A stretch of 64,000 nt of DNA from Mycobacterium yunnanensis (GTDB lineage Bacteria > Actinomycetota > Actinomycetes > Mycobacteriales > Mycobacteriaceae). Below, one piece after another: positions 55,837 to 63,885 of this stretch (positions within the stretch are counted from its first letter, which is position 1; the number at the start of each line of letters is the position of its first letter). The position numbers and the translations under genes are program-made. The notes under the pieces are model-generated. The model had not been told where the DNA came from. It saw only the letters and a list, made by a program, of their open reading frames with translations, and ran no database searches. The stretch spans positions 239,561 to 303,560 of the forward strand of contig NZ_JACKVK010000022.1 of NCBI RefSeq assembly GCF_025823185.1. Reading direction: 5' to 3'.

Positions 55837-56694
55837 CTACCCTGTGAAGTTGAAGGTCCGTGGATCCGGACCAAGTCGAGTTCCGTCGTCGAGCGTTGCG
55901 ATCGACGCCATGTCCGAGTCGCTGAGTGCGAAGTCGAACACGTCGAAGTTGCTCGCAATCCTGTCGGGGTTGACCGATTTCGGGATGACGATATTACCGA
56001 GCTGGACGTGCCACCTAATCAGCACCTGCGCTGGTGTCTTGCCGTGTGCCTCGGCAATGTCGACCACGGTCGCGTTCTCGAGCAGCGACCCTTGCCCCAG
56101 TGGGCTCCACGCCTCCGTGGCGATGCCCATCTTCGCGTGTACCTCCCGCAACTCCGGTTGGGGCAGAAGGGGATGCAGCTCGATCTGGTTGACCGCGGGC
56201 ACTATTCCGGTCGCGTCGACCAGGGTGGTCAAGTGTTCGGGTTCGAAGTTGCTGACGCCAATCGAGCGAATGCGGCCCTGATCGCGTAGATGAGCGAAGG
56301 CCCGGAAGGTGTCGACGAAGCGGTTCACCTCGGGCAGCGGCCAGTGCACGAGATACAGGTCGAGGTAGTCGAGTCCCAACTTCGTCATGCTGAGGTCGAA
56401 CGCCCGCAACGTGGAGTCATAGCCCTGGTCGGCGTTCCACAGCTTGGTGACCACGTAGACGTCGTCCCTGGCCACGCCCGTCTCGGCCGCGCCGGCGAGC
56501 GCCAGCCCGACCTCCTCTTCGTTGCCGTATGCCGCAGCGGTGTCGACGTGCCGATAGCCTGCGTCCAAGGCGGCGCGAACGGCACGCTCGGTCTCGCCGG
56601 CCGGGGTCTGCCACACGCCCAGGCCGACGGTGGGTATCGAATGACCGTCGTTCAGCACGACCGTGGAAGCCGACGAGTTCGAAGGAGATGCCAT
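55837..56694 (-). CDS. Aldo/keto reductase, tandem paralogue
   Basis: The 285-aa protein carries the same AKR motifs: VDTAAAYGNEEEVG, VTKLWNADQG, LYLVHWPL and IPKSVNPDRIASNFDVFDF. It differs clearly in sequence from the neighbouring copy, so the tandem pair is old rather than recent. From ATG 56694 the protein begins MASPSNSSASTVVLNDG. That start codon shares the tetramer CATG with the divergent lipN ATG at 56693, so each gene's promoter must lie inside the other; a later in-frame start is possible (for example GTG before VLNDGHS). Confidence 0.9.
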   Translation of the reverse strand: MASPSNSSASTVVLNDGHSIPTVGLGVWQTPAGETERAVRAALDAGYRHVDTAAAYGNEEEVGLALAGAAETGVARDDVYVVTKLWNADQGYDSTLRAFDLSMTKLGLDYLDLYLVHWPLPEVNRFVDTFRAFAHLRDQGRIRSIGVSNFEPEHLTTLVDATGIVPAVNQIELHPLLPQPELREVHAKMGIATEAWSPLGQGSLLENATVVDIAEAHGKTPAQVLIRWHVQLGNIVIPKSVNPDRIASNFDVFDFALSDSDMASIATLDDGTRLGPDPRTFNFTG

Positions 56695-57817
56695 GACGGC
56701 GAGTCTGCCAGTCCGACCCGTGCCCCACGCGGAGGCCGCGCTGCCGGGGCGCGCCCGGCTCGTGATGACCAACACCGCCAGCCGCGTGATGCTGCGGCTG
56801 CTGCCGCACCTGCCCGACGCCGTCAAGCGGTTGCTGCTGGGCCGCCGCACGGTGATGGTCGACGGCAACACCCTGGACACCACGCTGCAGTTCATGCTGG
56901 CCGCGCAACGGTCGGCGGGCGTCAACGGGCTGGTCGCCAGCAGTGACGTCGCCGTCGCCAGATCTCAGCTGCGCACGCTGTCGGCGATGATCGACGCCGG
57001 TATCTCGGTCGGCGTGCGGGACTCGACCATTCCCGGTCCGGCGGGCCCGCTCCCGGTGCGGCATTACAGCCCGGTCGACGCGGGGGTGGCGGCACAGCCG
57101 GCTCCGCTGATGGTGTTCTTCCACGGCGGCGGCTTCGTCGTCGGAGACCTCGAGACCCACGACGCGCTCTGCCGGTTGCTGTGCCGCGACGCCGGTGTGC
57201 ACGTCATGGCCGTCGACTACCGGCTGGCGCCCGAACACCCCGCGCCCGCCGCGGTCGAGGACTGCTACGCGGCCTATCGCTGGGCACTGGCGCACGCCGC
57301 CGACCTCGGCGCCGACCCGGCACGGGTGGCCGTCGGCGGCGACAGTGCCGGGGGCAACCTCGCTGCGGTGGTCTCCCAGCTGGCGCGCAACGACGCGATC
57401 GCCCTTCCCGCACTACAACTGTTGCTCTACCCGGCCGTCGACTTCGCCAGCGACACGAGATCGAAGACCCTCTTCGCCGACGGCTTCTTCCTCACCAAGA
57501 AGGACATGGACTGGTTCCGGGACAACTACCTGGCCGGGTCGGCACTCGACGTCGCCGACCCGCGGGTGTCACCGCTGCTGGCCGACGACCTCTCCGGCCT
57601 GCCTCCGGCGATGGTCCTCACCGGCGGCTTCGACCCGTTGCGCGACGAGGGCAACCAGTACGCCGAGGCGCTGGCCGCCGCGGGCGTCACCGTCGACCAT
57701 CGGCAGTTCGGCCCCGTGGTGCACGCCTTCGCCAACTTCTTCCCGCTCGGCGGCGCCAGCGCGACCGCCACCGCCGAGGTGGTCTCGGCCGTTCGGGCAC
57801 ACCTGAGCCGGGCCTAA
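56693..57817 (+). CDS. lipN: Alpha/beta hydrolase LipN-like (hormone-sensitive lipase family)
   Basis: The 374-aa protein has the HSL-family oxyanion motif FFHGGGFVVGD (His144), the nucleophile elbow GGDSAGGN (Ser218), and the Asp/His end with TGGFDPLRDEG and HAFANFF. It corresponds to LipN (Rv2970c), an esterase/lipase active on short acyl esters. A helical N-terminal part of about 110 residues precedes the hydrolase fold. ATG 56693 is supported by GAAGGAGA at 56681-56688. Start codon shared with the divergent AKR gene. Confidence 0.9.
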   Translation: MTASLPVRPVPHAEAALPGRARLVMTNTASRVMLRLLPHLPDAVKRLLLGRRTVMVDGNTLDTTLQFMLAAQRSAGVNGLVASSDVAVARSQLRTLSAMIDAGISVGVRDSTIPGPAGPLPVRHYSPVDAGVAAQPAPLMVFFHGGGFVVGDLETHDALCRLLCRDAGVHVMAVDYRLAPEHPAPAAVEDCYAAYRWALAHAADLGADPARVAVGGDSAGGNLAAVVSQLARNDAIALPALQLLLYPAVDFASDTRSKTLFADGFFLTKKDMDWFRDNYLAGSALDVADPRVSPLLADDLSGLPPAMVLTGGFDPLRDEGNQYAEALAAAGVTVDHRQFGPVVHAFANFFPLGGASATATAEVVSAVRAHLSRA

Positions 57818-57839
57818 GAAACCCGCCTCGGGCCGCCGG

Positions 57840-57845
57840 TACCCT
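57840..57845 (+). promoter_or_regulatory. -10 box (TACCCT) for the DsbA-like gene
   Basis: TANNNT hexamer 6 bases before the GTG at 57852; leaderless-type arrangement. Confidence 0.45.
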
Positions 57846-57851
57846 AGTGCC

Positions 57852-58709
57852 GTGGCCACGAAACCCAAGAAGACTGCCAGCTACGACCTGAAGGCTGCCG
57901 ACCGCCGGCGCAACGTCATGATTCAGGTCGGACTCACCGCGGTGGTGGTCATCTTCGCGGTGGCGCTGGTGGCCTACATCGTCAGCTCCGGCAGCACGAA
58001 ACCGGCCGGTGGCGAGGCGAAGTCGATTCGCGTGGCGACGAGCAACGTGGTCACCAAGCCGGGCACCACCGAGCCCAAGGCCGTGGTGTCGCTCTACGAG
58101 GACTTTCTCTGCCCGGTGTGCGGGAACTTCGAGAAGACCTTCGGCCCCACGATCAGCCAGCTGATCGACAGCGGCGCGATAGCCACCGACTTCTACATGG
58201 TCGCCATCCTCGACCGCCCCGCCAATCAGAACTACTCGTCACGCGCCGGCGCGGCCGCCTACTGCGTGGCCGACGAGGACACCACCCCCGACAAGCAGGC
58301 GTTCCGTCGCTTCCACGCGGCGATGTACGCCCAGCAGCCCAGTGAGACGGGCACGTCCTTCCCGACCAACGCGCAGCTGATCGAGACCGCGCGGCAGGCC
58401 GGCGTGGTCGGCAAGGTGCCCGACTGCATCAACAACGGCCGCTACCTCGACATGGTGAAGGGCCTCGCGGCCGCGACCAAGGTCACCGGCACGCCGACCG
58501 TGCGCATCAACGGCGAGGACTACCAGTTCTCCACCCCCGACGCGCTGGTGGCCAAGATCAAGGGGATCGTCGGCGACATCCCCGGCGCAAGCTCTGCCCC
58601 CGCCGCACCGGCGCCGGTCCAGCCGGGCGGCACCCCGACGGCCACCGCGCCCGTCCAGACCCCGGCCGCGGCACCGCCGGTCGGTTCGACCCCCACCACC
58701 ACGAGATGA
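57852..58709 (+). CDS. DsbA-like membrane-anchored thiol-disulfide oxidoreductase
   Basis: The 285-aa protein has a single N-terminal membrane anchor (residues about 23-45) and a thioredoxin-fold domain with the active site FLCPVCGNFEKTFG (Cys87 and Cys90) plus the cis-proline loop TGTPTVRING. This makes it a periplasm-side oxidase introducing disulfides into exported proteins. It corresponds to Rv2969c. The last about 45 residues are Pro/Ala/Thr-rich. Its stop overlaps the ATG of the VKOR gene (ATGA), the expected redox partner. Confidence 0.93.
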   Translation: MATKPKKTASYDLKAADRRRNVMIQVGLTAVVVIFAVALVAYIVSSGSTKPAGGEAKSIRVATSNVVTKPGTTEPKAVVSLYEDFLCPVCGNFEKTFGPTISQLIDSGAIATDFYMVAILDRPANQNYSSRAGAAAYCVADEDTTPDKQAFRRFHAAMYAQQPSETGTSFPTNAQLIETARQAGVVGKVPDCINNGRYLDMVKGLAAATKVTGTPTVRINGEDYQFSTPDALVAKIKGIVGDIPGASSAPAAPAPVQPGGTPTATAPVQTPAAAPPVGSTPTTTR

Positions 58710-59335
58710 CCTCGACCGCCACCGAGCCGACCCCGTCGGCCGAGCCCGACGAACGCCGGTACCCCCGGCCAATCGGCATGCCGAGCGCGGTGTGGGTGCT
58801 CATCGCCGGAGCGGTCGGCCTGACCGCCGCGCTGACGCTGACGATCGAGAAGATCGAATTGCTGATCGACCCCGCCTACGTGCCGTCGTGCAGCATCAAC
58901 CCGGTGTTGTCGTGCGGTTCGGTGATGGTGACCCCGCAGGCGTCGGAATTCGGATTCCCCAACTCGTTGCTCGGCATCGTGGCGTTCTCCGTCGTCGTCG
59001 TCGCCGGTGTGCTCGCCGTGGCGAAGGTGGCCTTGCCGCAATGGTTTTGGACTGGTCTGGCGATCGGGACGCTGATCGGCACGGTCTTCGTGCACTGGCT
59101 GATCTACCAGAGCCTGTACGTCATCGGCGCACTGTGCCCGTACTGCATGGTGGTGTGGTCGACGACGATCCCGCTGCTGGTCGTCGTCTCCTCGATCGCC
59201 CTGCGCCCGTTGGCGGGCAACGGTTTCGGCCGGATCGTCTACCAGTGGCGCTGGTCGCTGGTGGCGCTGTGGTTCACCGGACTGATCCTGCTGATCCTGG
59301 TCCGCTTCTGGAACTACTGGTCGACGTTGATCTAG
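58706..59335 (+). CDS. Vitamin K epoxide reductase (VKOR) family protein, DsbB-like
   Basis: The 209-aa membrane protein has five probable helices and the two cysteine pairs of bacterial VKOR: the loop pair CSINPVLSC (Cys62, Cys70) and the quinone-side CPYC (Cys144, Cys147). It reoxidises DsbA by passing electrons to a quinone, the mycobacterial substitute for DsbB. It corresponds to Rv2968c. Translational coupling to the DsbA gene keeps the pair together. Confidence 0.95.
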   Translation: MTSTATEPTPSAEPDERRYPRPIGMPSAVWVLIAGAVGLTAALTLTIEKIELLIDPAYVPSCSINPVLSCGSVMVTPQASEFGFPNSLLGIVAFSVVVVAGVLAVAKVALPQWFWTGLAIGTLIGTVFVHWLIYQSLYVIGALCPYCMVVWSTTIPLLVVVSSIALRPLAGNGFGRIVYQWRWSLVALWFTGLILLILVRFWNYWSTLI

Positions 59336-59358
59336 ACCGGTCTGGGTGAGGACCGCGT

Positions 59359-59364
59359 TAGGGT
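59359..59364 (+). promoter_or_regulatory. -10 box (TAGGGT) for pyc
   Basis: TANNNT hexamer 7 bases before the GTG at 59372; leaderless-type arrangement. Confidence 0.45.
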
Positions 59365-59371
59365 AGCCCGC

Positions 59372-62300
59372 GTGATCTCCAAACTCCTGGTCGCCAACCG
59401 CGGTGAGATAGCCATCCGGGCGTTCCGTGCCGCCTACGAGATGGACATCGCCACCGTGGCGGTCTATGCCTACGAGGATCGCAACTCGGCGCACCGGTTG
59501 AAGGCCGACGAGTCCTATCAGATCGGGGAGCCGGGTCACCCCGTCCGGTCCTACCTGTCGATCGACGAGATCATCCGGGTCGCCCGCCACGCCGGTGCCG
59601 ACGCGGTGTACCCGGGTTACGGGTTCCTCTCCGAGAATCCCGGCCTGGCCGCCGCGTGCGCAGAGGCCGGCATCACCTTCGTCGGTCCCGGCGCCCACGT
59701 CCTGGAGCTGACCGGCAACAAGGCCCGCGCGATCGCCGCGGCCCGCGACGCCGGACTGCCCGTCCTGGCGTCCTCGGAGCCGTCGACGTCGGTCGAGGAG
59801 CTGGTCGCCGCGGCGGACGGGACGGAGTTCCCGCTATTCGTCAAGGCGGTGTCCGGCGGCGGGGGCCGCGGCATGCGCCGCGTCGGCGATCCCGACGCCC
59901 TCGCCGAGTCGATCGAGGCCGCGAGCAGGGAGGCGGAGTCGGCGTTCGGCGACGGCAACGTCTACCTCGAGCAGGCGGTGCTCAACCCGCGCCACATCGA
60001 GGTGCAGATCCTTGCCGACGCCAAGGGCAACGTGATGCACCTCTACGAGCGCGACTGCAGCGTGCAGCGCCGTCACCAGAAGGTCGTCGAGCTCGCGCCG
60101 GCTCCCAACCTGTCCGAGGAGGTGCGGGCGACGATCTGCGGGGACGCGGTGGCCTTCGCCCGCCAGATCGGGTACTCGTGCGCCGGGACGGTGGAATTCC
60201 TGCTCGACGAGCGCGGCAACCACGTCTTCATCGAGATGAACCCCCGCATCCAGGTCGAGCACACCGTCACCGAGGAGATCACCGACGTCGACCTCGTCGC
60301 CAGCCAGCTGCGCATCGCGGCGGGGGAGACCCTGGCCGATCTCGGTCTGAGCCAGGACACGCTGCCTGCCCCCCGGGGCTTCGCCATGCAGTGCCGCATC
60401 ACCACCGAGGATCCCGCCAACGGCTTCCGGCCCGACACCGGGCGCATCACCGGATATCGGTCCCCGGGTGGCGCGGGCATCCGCCTGGACGGCGGCACCA
60501 CCCTTGGCGCCGAGATCGGCGCGCACTTCGACTCGATGCTGGTGAAGCTGACCTGCCGGGGCCGGGACTTCACGACGGCGGTGGCCAGGGCCCGGCGGGC
60601 GCTTGCCGAGTTCCGCATCCGCGGGGTGTCGACGAACATTCCGTTCCTGCTGTCGGTGGTCGACGATCCCGACTTCCGCGCCGGCCGCGTCACGACGTCG
60701 TTCATCGACGAGCGACCCCAGTTGCTGACCGGGAACGCCTCGGCCGACCGGGGCTCCAAGATCATCAACTATCTCGCCGAAGTGACGGTCAACTCGCCCT
60801 ATGGCACCCGCGACCGGGTCTACCCGCAGGACAAGCTGCCCGGCATCGAGATCCGCGACACCGAATCCACCCCGCCGCCCGGCAGCCGCCAGCGCCTCGT
60901 CGAACTGGGCCCAGAGGGCTTCGCGGCATGGCTGCGCGATTCCCCGGCCGTCGGGGTCACCGACACCACCTTCCGCGACGCCCATCAGTCGCTGCTCGCG
61001 ACCCGGGTGCGCACGTCCGGCCTGCTGGCCGTCGCGCCGTACGTCGCCAGGATGACCCCGGAATTGCTGTCGCTGGAGTGCTGGGGCGGCGCCACCTACG
61101 ACGTCGCCCTGCGGTTCCTCAAGGAGGACCCCTGGGAGCGGCTGGCGGCGCTGCGCGAGGTGGTGCCCAACATCTGCCTGCAGATGCTGCTGCGGGGCCG
61201 CAACACCGTCGGCTACACCCCGTATCCGGACGTGGTGACCACGGCCTTCGTCGAGGAGGCCACGGCCACCGGAATCGACATCTACCGAATCTTCGACGCG
61301 CTCAACGACGTCGACTCGATGCGGCCGGCGATCGACGCGGTCCGCGAGACCGGCAGGGCCGTGGCCGAGGTGGCGCTGTGCTACACCGGCGACCTGTCCG
61401 ATCCCGGTGAGACGCTCTACACGCTGGACTACTACCTGCGCCTCGCCGAGCAGATCGTCGAGGCCGGTGCCCACGTCTTGGCGATCAAGGACATGGCCGG
61501 GTTGCTGCGGGCGCCCGCGGCGACGACTCTGGTCTCGGCGTTGCGCAGCCGGTTCGACCTGCCGGTGCACGTTCACACCCACGACACTCCCGGCGGGCAA
61601 CTGGCGACCTACACCGCGGCGTGGCAGGCGGGCGCCAGCGCGGTCGACGGGGCGGCGGCGCCGATGGCGGGCACCACCAGTCAACCGTCGCTGTCCTCGA
61701 TCGTCGCCGCGGCCATGCACACCCCGTATGACACCGGGCTCTCGCTGGCCAACGTGTGCGATCTGGAACCGTATTGGGAGGCGCTGCGAAAGGTGTACGC
61801 GCCCTTCGATGTTGCAGCGTCTGGTCCTCCCGCCCCGACGGGCCGGGTGTACCGCCACGAAATTCCCGGCGGTCAGCTGTCCAACCTGCGTCAGCAGGCC
61901 ATCGCGCTGGGTCTGGACAATCGGTTCGAAGACGTCGAGGACGCCTACGCCGGTGCCGACCGGGTGCTTGGTCACCTGGTGAAGGTGACGCCGTCGTCCA
62001 AGGTGGTCGGCGATCTGGCGCTCGCCTTGGTCGGCGCCGGTGTCACGGCCGACGAATTCGCTTCCGACCCAAGTCGTTTCGACATCCCGGACTCGGTCAT
62101 CGGATTCCTGCGCGGTGACCTGGGCGACCCGCCCGGCGGTTGGCCGGAACCGTTGCGCACCGAGGCGCTGGCAGGACGTCCGCCCGCCAAGCCGATCCCC
62201 GATCTCGGCGCGGACGACGAAGCCCTGTTGGGGCAGTCGGGACCGGTCCGCCAACGGACGCTCAACCGGCTGCTGTTCCCCGGGCCGACACGGGAATTCG

Positions 62301-62773
62301 AGGCACACCGGGAGGTCTACGGCGACACGTCGCGGTTGTCGGCGAACCAGTTCTTCTACGGTCTGCGTCACGGCGACGAGCACCGCGTTCAGATCGAGCG
62401 GGGCGTCGACCTGATCATCGGTCTGGAGGCCATCTCCGAACCCGACGAGCGGGGAATGCGCACGGTGATGTGCATCCTGAACGGGCAGTTGCGGCCGGTC
62501 GTGGTGCGCGACGAGAGCGTCGCCGACACCGTGCCCGCCGCGGAGAAGGCCGACCGGACCAACGCCGACCACGTCGCCGCGCCGTTCGCGGGCGTCGTGA
62601 CAGTCGACGTCGAGCCCGGCGCCACGGTCGAGGCGGGGGAGACCATCGCGACGATCGAGGCCATGAAGATGGAGGCGGCGATCACCGCGCCCAAGGCGGG
62701 CACCGTGCAACGCGTGGCGGTTTCGACCACCGCGCAGGTCGAGGGTGGCGACCTCTTGGCGGTGATTTCCTGA
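59372..62773 (+). CDS. pyc: Pyruvate carboxylase
   Basis: The single-chain enzyme makes oxaloacetate from pyruvate and bicarbonate with ATP and biotin. The 1133-aa protein has the biotin carboxylase N-terminus (LLVANRGEIAIRAFRAAYE, ATP loop SGGGGRGMRRV, EMNPRIQVEHTVTE), the carboxyltransferase barrel (GVTDTTFRDAHQSLLATRVRT, then the KDMAG carbamylated-lysine region), and the C-terminal biotin carrier domain with EAMKM (Lys1099). All catalytic parts are intact and the length is standard. GTG 59372 is leaderless-type. The stop overlaps the rsmD start by four bases. Confidence 0.98.
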   Translation: MISKLLVANRGEIAIRAFRAAYEMDIATVAVYAYEDRNSAHRLKADESYQIGEPGHPVRSYLSIDEIIRVARHAGADAVYPGYGFLSENPGLAAACAEAGITFVGPGAHVLELTGNKARAIAAARDAGLPVLASSEPSTSVEELVAAADGTEFPLFVKAVSGGGGRGMRRVGDPDALAESIEAASREAESAFGDGNVYLEQAVLNPRHIEVQILADAKGNVMHLYERDCSVQRRHQKVVELAPAPNLSEEVRATICGDAVAFARQIGYSCAGTVEFLLDERGNHVFIEMNPRIQVEHTVTEEITDVDLVASQLRIAAGETLADLGLSQDTLPAPRGFAMQCRITTEDPANGFRPDTGRITGYRSPGGAGIRLDGGTTLGAEIGAHFDSMLVKLTCRGRDFTTAVARARRALAEFRIRGVSTNIPFLLSVVDDPDFRAGRVTTSFIDERPQLLTGNASADRGSKIINYLAEVTVNSPYGTRDRVYPQDKLPGIEIRDTESTPPPGSRQRLVELGPEGFAAWLRDSPAVGVTDTTFRDAHQSLLATRVRTSGLLAVAPYVARMTPELLSLECWGGATYDVALRFLKEDPWERLAALREVVPNICLQMLLRGRNTVGYTPYPDVVTTAFVEEATATGIDIYRIFDALNDVDSMRPAIDAVRETGRAVAEVALCYTGDLSDPGETLYTLDYYLRLAEQIVEAGAHVLAIKDMAGLLRAPAATTLVSALRSRFDLPVHVHTHDTPGGQLATYTAAWQAGASAVDGAAAPMAGTTSQPSLSSIVAAAMHTPYDTGLSLANVCDLEPYWEALRKVYAPFDVAASGPPAPTGRVYRHEIPGGQLSNLRQQAIALGLDNRFEDVEDAYAGADRVLGHLVKVTPSSKVVGDLALALVGAGVTADEFASDPSRFDIPDSVIGFLRGDLGDPPGGWPEPLRTEALAGRPPAKPIPDLGADDEALLGQSGPVRQRTLNRLLFPGPTREFEAHREVYGDTSRLSANQFFYGLRHGDEHRVQIERGVDLIIGLEAISEPDERGMRTVMCILNGQLRPVVVRDESVADTVPAAEKADRTNADHVAAPFAGVVTVDVEPGATVEAGETIATIEAMKMEAAITAPKAGTVQRVAVSTTAQVEGGDLLAVIS

Positions 62774-63336
62774 CCCGGATCATCGGTGGCCGGTTCGGCG
62801 GCCGGCGGCTCGTGGTGCCGCAGGGTCGCGCCGGGCGCGGCACCCGTCCGACCACCGACCGGGTCCGCGAGTCGTTGTTCAACGTTCTCACCGCGCGACT
62901 GGACTTTGCGGGCAGCGCGGTGCTGGACCTCTTCGCGGGCTCGGGTGCCCTTGGCCTGGAAGCACTTTCGCGGGGAGCCGCGACCGCGCTCTTCGTCGAG
63001 GCCGACCGGCGCGCGGCCGCCGTCATCACCCAGAACGTGACCGCGCTTGGCGCGACGGGGGCGACGGTGCGGTGCGGCACCGTCGACTCGGTGTTGGCGG
63101 TGGGTGCCGACCGACCGGCGGACCTGGTGTTCGCCGACCCGCCGTACGAGGTGTCGTCGGCCGACGTGGCCGCGGTGCTGACGGCCCTGGTCGACGGCGG
63201 CTGGGTGGCCCAGGGCGCCGTCGCGGTCCTCGAGCGGCCTGCGTCGGCGCCGCCGGTGGCGTGGCCCGCGGGATGGACGGCCGACCGGGACCGCCGCTAC
63301 GGGGACACCCGGCTGGAGTTTGGCGAGATCGCGTAG
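62770..63336 (+). CDS. rsmD: 16S rRNA (guanine(966)-N(2))-methyltransferase RsmD, apparent CTG start
   Basis: RsmD methylates G966 of 16S rRNA using S-adenosylmethionine. Homology starts at TRIIGGRFGGRRL and includes RPTTDRVRESLFN, the SAM site LDLFAGSGALGLEALSRGA, and the catalytic DPPY in FADPPYEVSS. In frame, the only codon that gives the conserved N-terminus is CTG at 62770, which overlaps the pyc stop as CTGA, in the same way as ATGA or GTGA elsewhere. The next standard start (GTG near codon 17) would remove RIIGG. No ATG, GTG or TTG lies in frame for a long way upstream. The product is 188 aa. Confidence 0.92.
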   Translation: MTRIIGGRFGGRRLVVPQGRAGRGTRPTTDRVRESLFNVLTARLDFAGSAVLDLFAGSGALGLEALSRGAATALFVEADRRAAAVITQNVTALGATGATVRCGTVDSVLAVGADRPADLVFADPPYEVSSADVAAVLTALVDGGWVAQGAVAVLERPASAPPVAWPAGWTADRDRRYGDTRLEFGEIA

Positions 63337-63339
63337 CGT
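63334..63339 (+). promoter_or_regulatory. -10 box (TAGCGT) for coaD
   Basis: TANNNT hexamer 8 bases before the coaD ATG; its TAG is the rsmD stop codon. Leaderless-type arrangement. Confidence 0.4.
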
Positions 63340-63347
63340 CGTCGGGC

Positions 63348-63827
63348 ATGAGTGGCGCCATATGCCCGGGCTCGTTCGATCCCGTCACCCTCGGTCACGT
63401 CGACGTATTCGAACGTGCGGCCGCGCAGTTCGACGAGATCGTCGTCGCCGTGCTGGTCAATCCCAACAAGTCCGGCATGTTCACCGCCTCCGAACGCATC
63501 GAGCTCATCGAGGAGTCGACGGCGCACCTGCCGAACGTGCGGGTGGAGAGCGGCACCGGACTGGTGGTGGACTTCGCGACATCGCGTGGGTTCTCGGCCA
63601 TCGTCAAGGGTCTGCGATCGGGTGCCGACTTCGAGTACGAGCTTCAGATGGCGCAGATGAACAAGCACGTCGCGGGCGTCGACACGTTCTTCGTGGCGAC
63701 CAATCCGCGGTACTCCTTCGTGTCGTCGTCGTTGGCCAAGGAGGTCGCAATGCTCGGTGGCGACGTCTCGGCGTTGCTGCCGGAGCCGGTCAACGCGCGG
63801 TTGCGATCCAAGCTCGCCGCGCGCTGA
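63348..63827 (+). CDS. coaD: Phosphopantetheine adenylyltransferase
   Basis: CoaD couples 4'-phosphopantetheine with ATP, the penultimate step of coenzyme A synthesis. The 159-aa protein begins with the nucleotidyltransferase motif CPGSFDPVTLGHVDVFERA (TxGH) and has VKGLRSGADFEYE and the ISSTx-like SFVSSSLAKEVA loop. Length and motifs are typical. It follows rsmD by 11 bases, as in other mycobacteria (Rv2966c-Rv2965c). Confidence 0.97.
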   Translation: MSGAICPGSFDPVTLGHVDVFERAAAQFDEIVVAVLVNPNKSGMFTASERIELIEESTAHLPNVRVESGTGLVVDFATSRGFSAIVKGLRSGADFEYELQMAQMNKHVAGVDTFFVATNPRYSFVSSSLAKEVAMLGGDVSALLPEPVNARLRSKLAAR

Positions 63828-63885
63828 TCGCCGCCCCGCCCGTGCATCCAGTGTGCGCACAGATCGCGAATGTCGTGGCGGACTC

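Noticed and set aside
59834..62710. A 958-codon minus-strand open frame opposite pyc
   Set aside because: It is the longest such shadow in the window, with no domain, no start signal, and perfect opposition to an intact pyruvate carboxylase.
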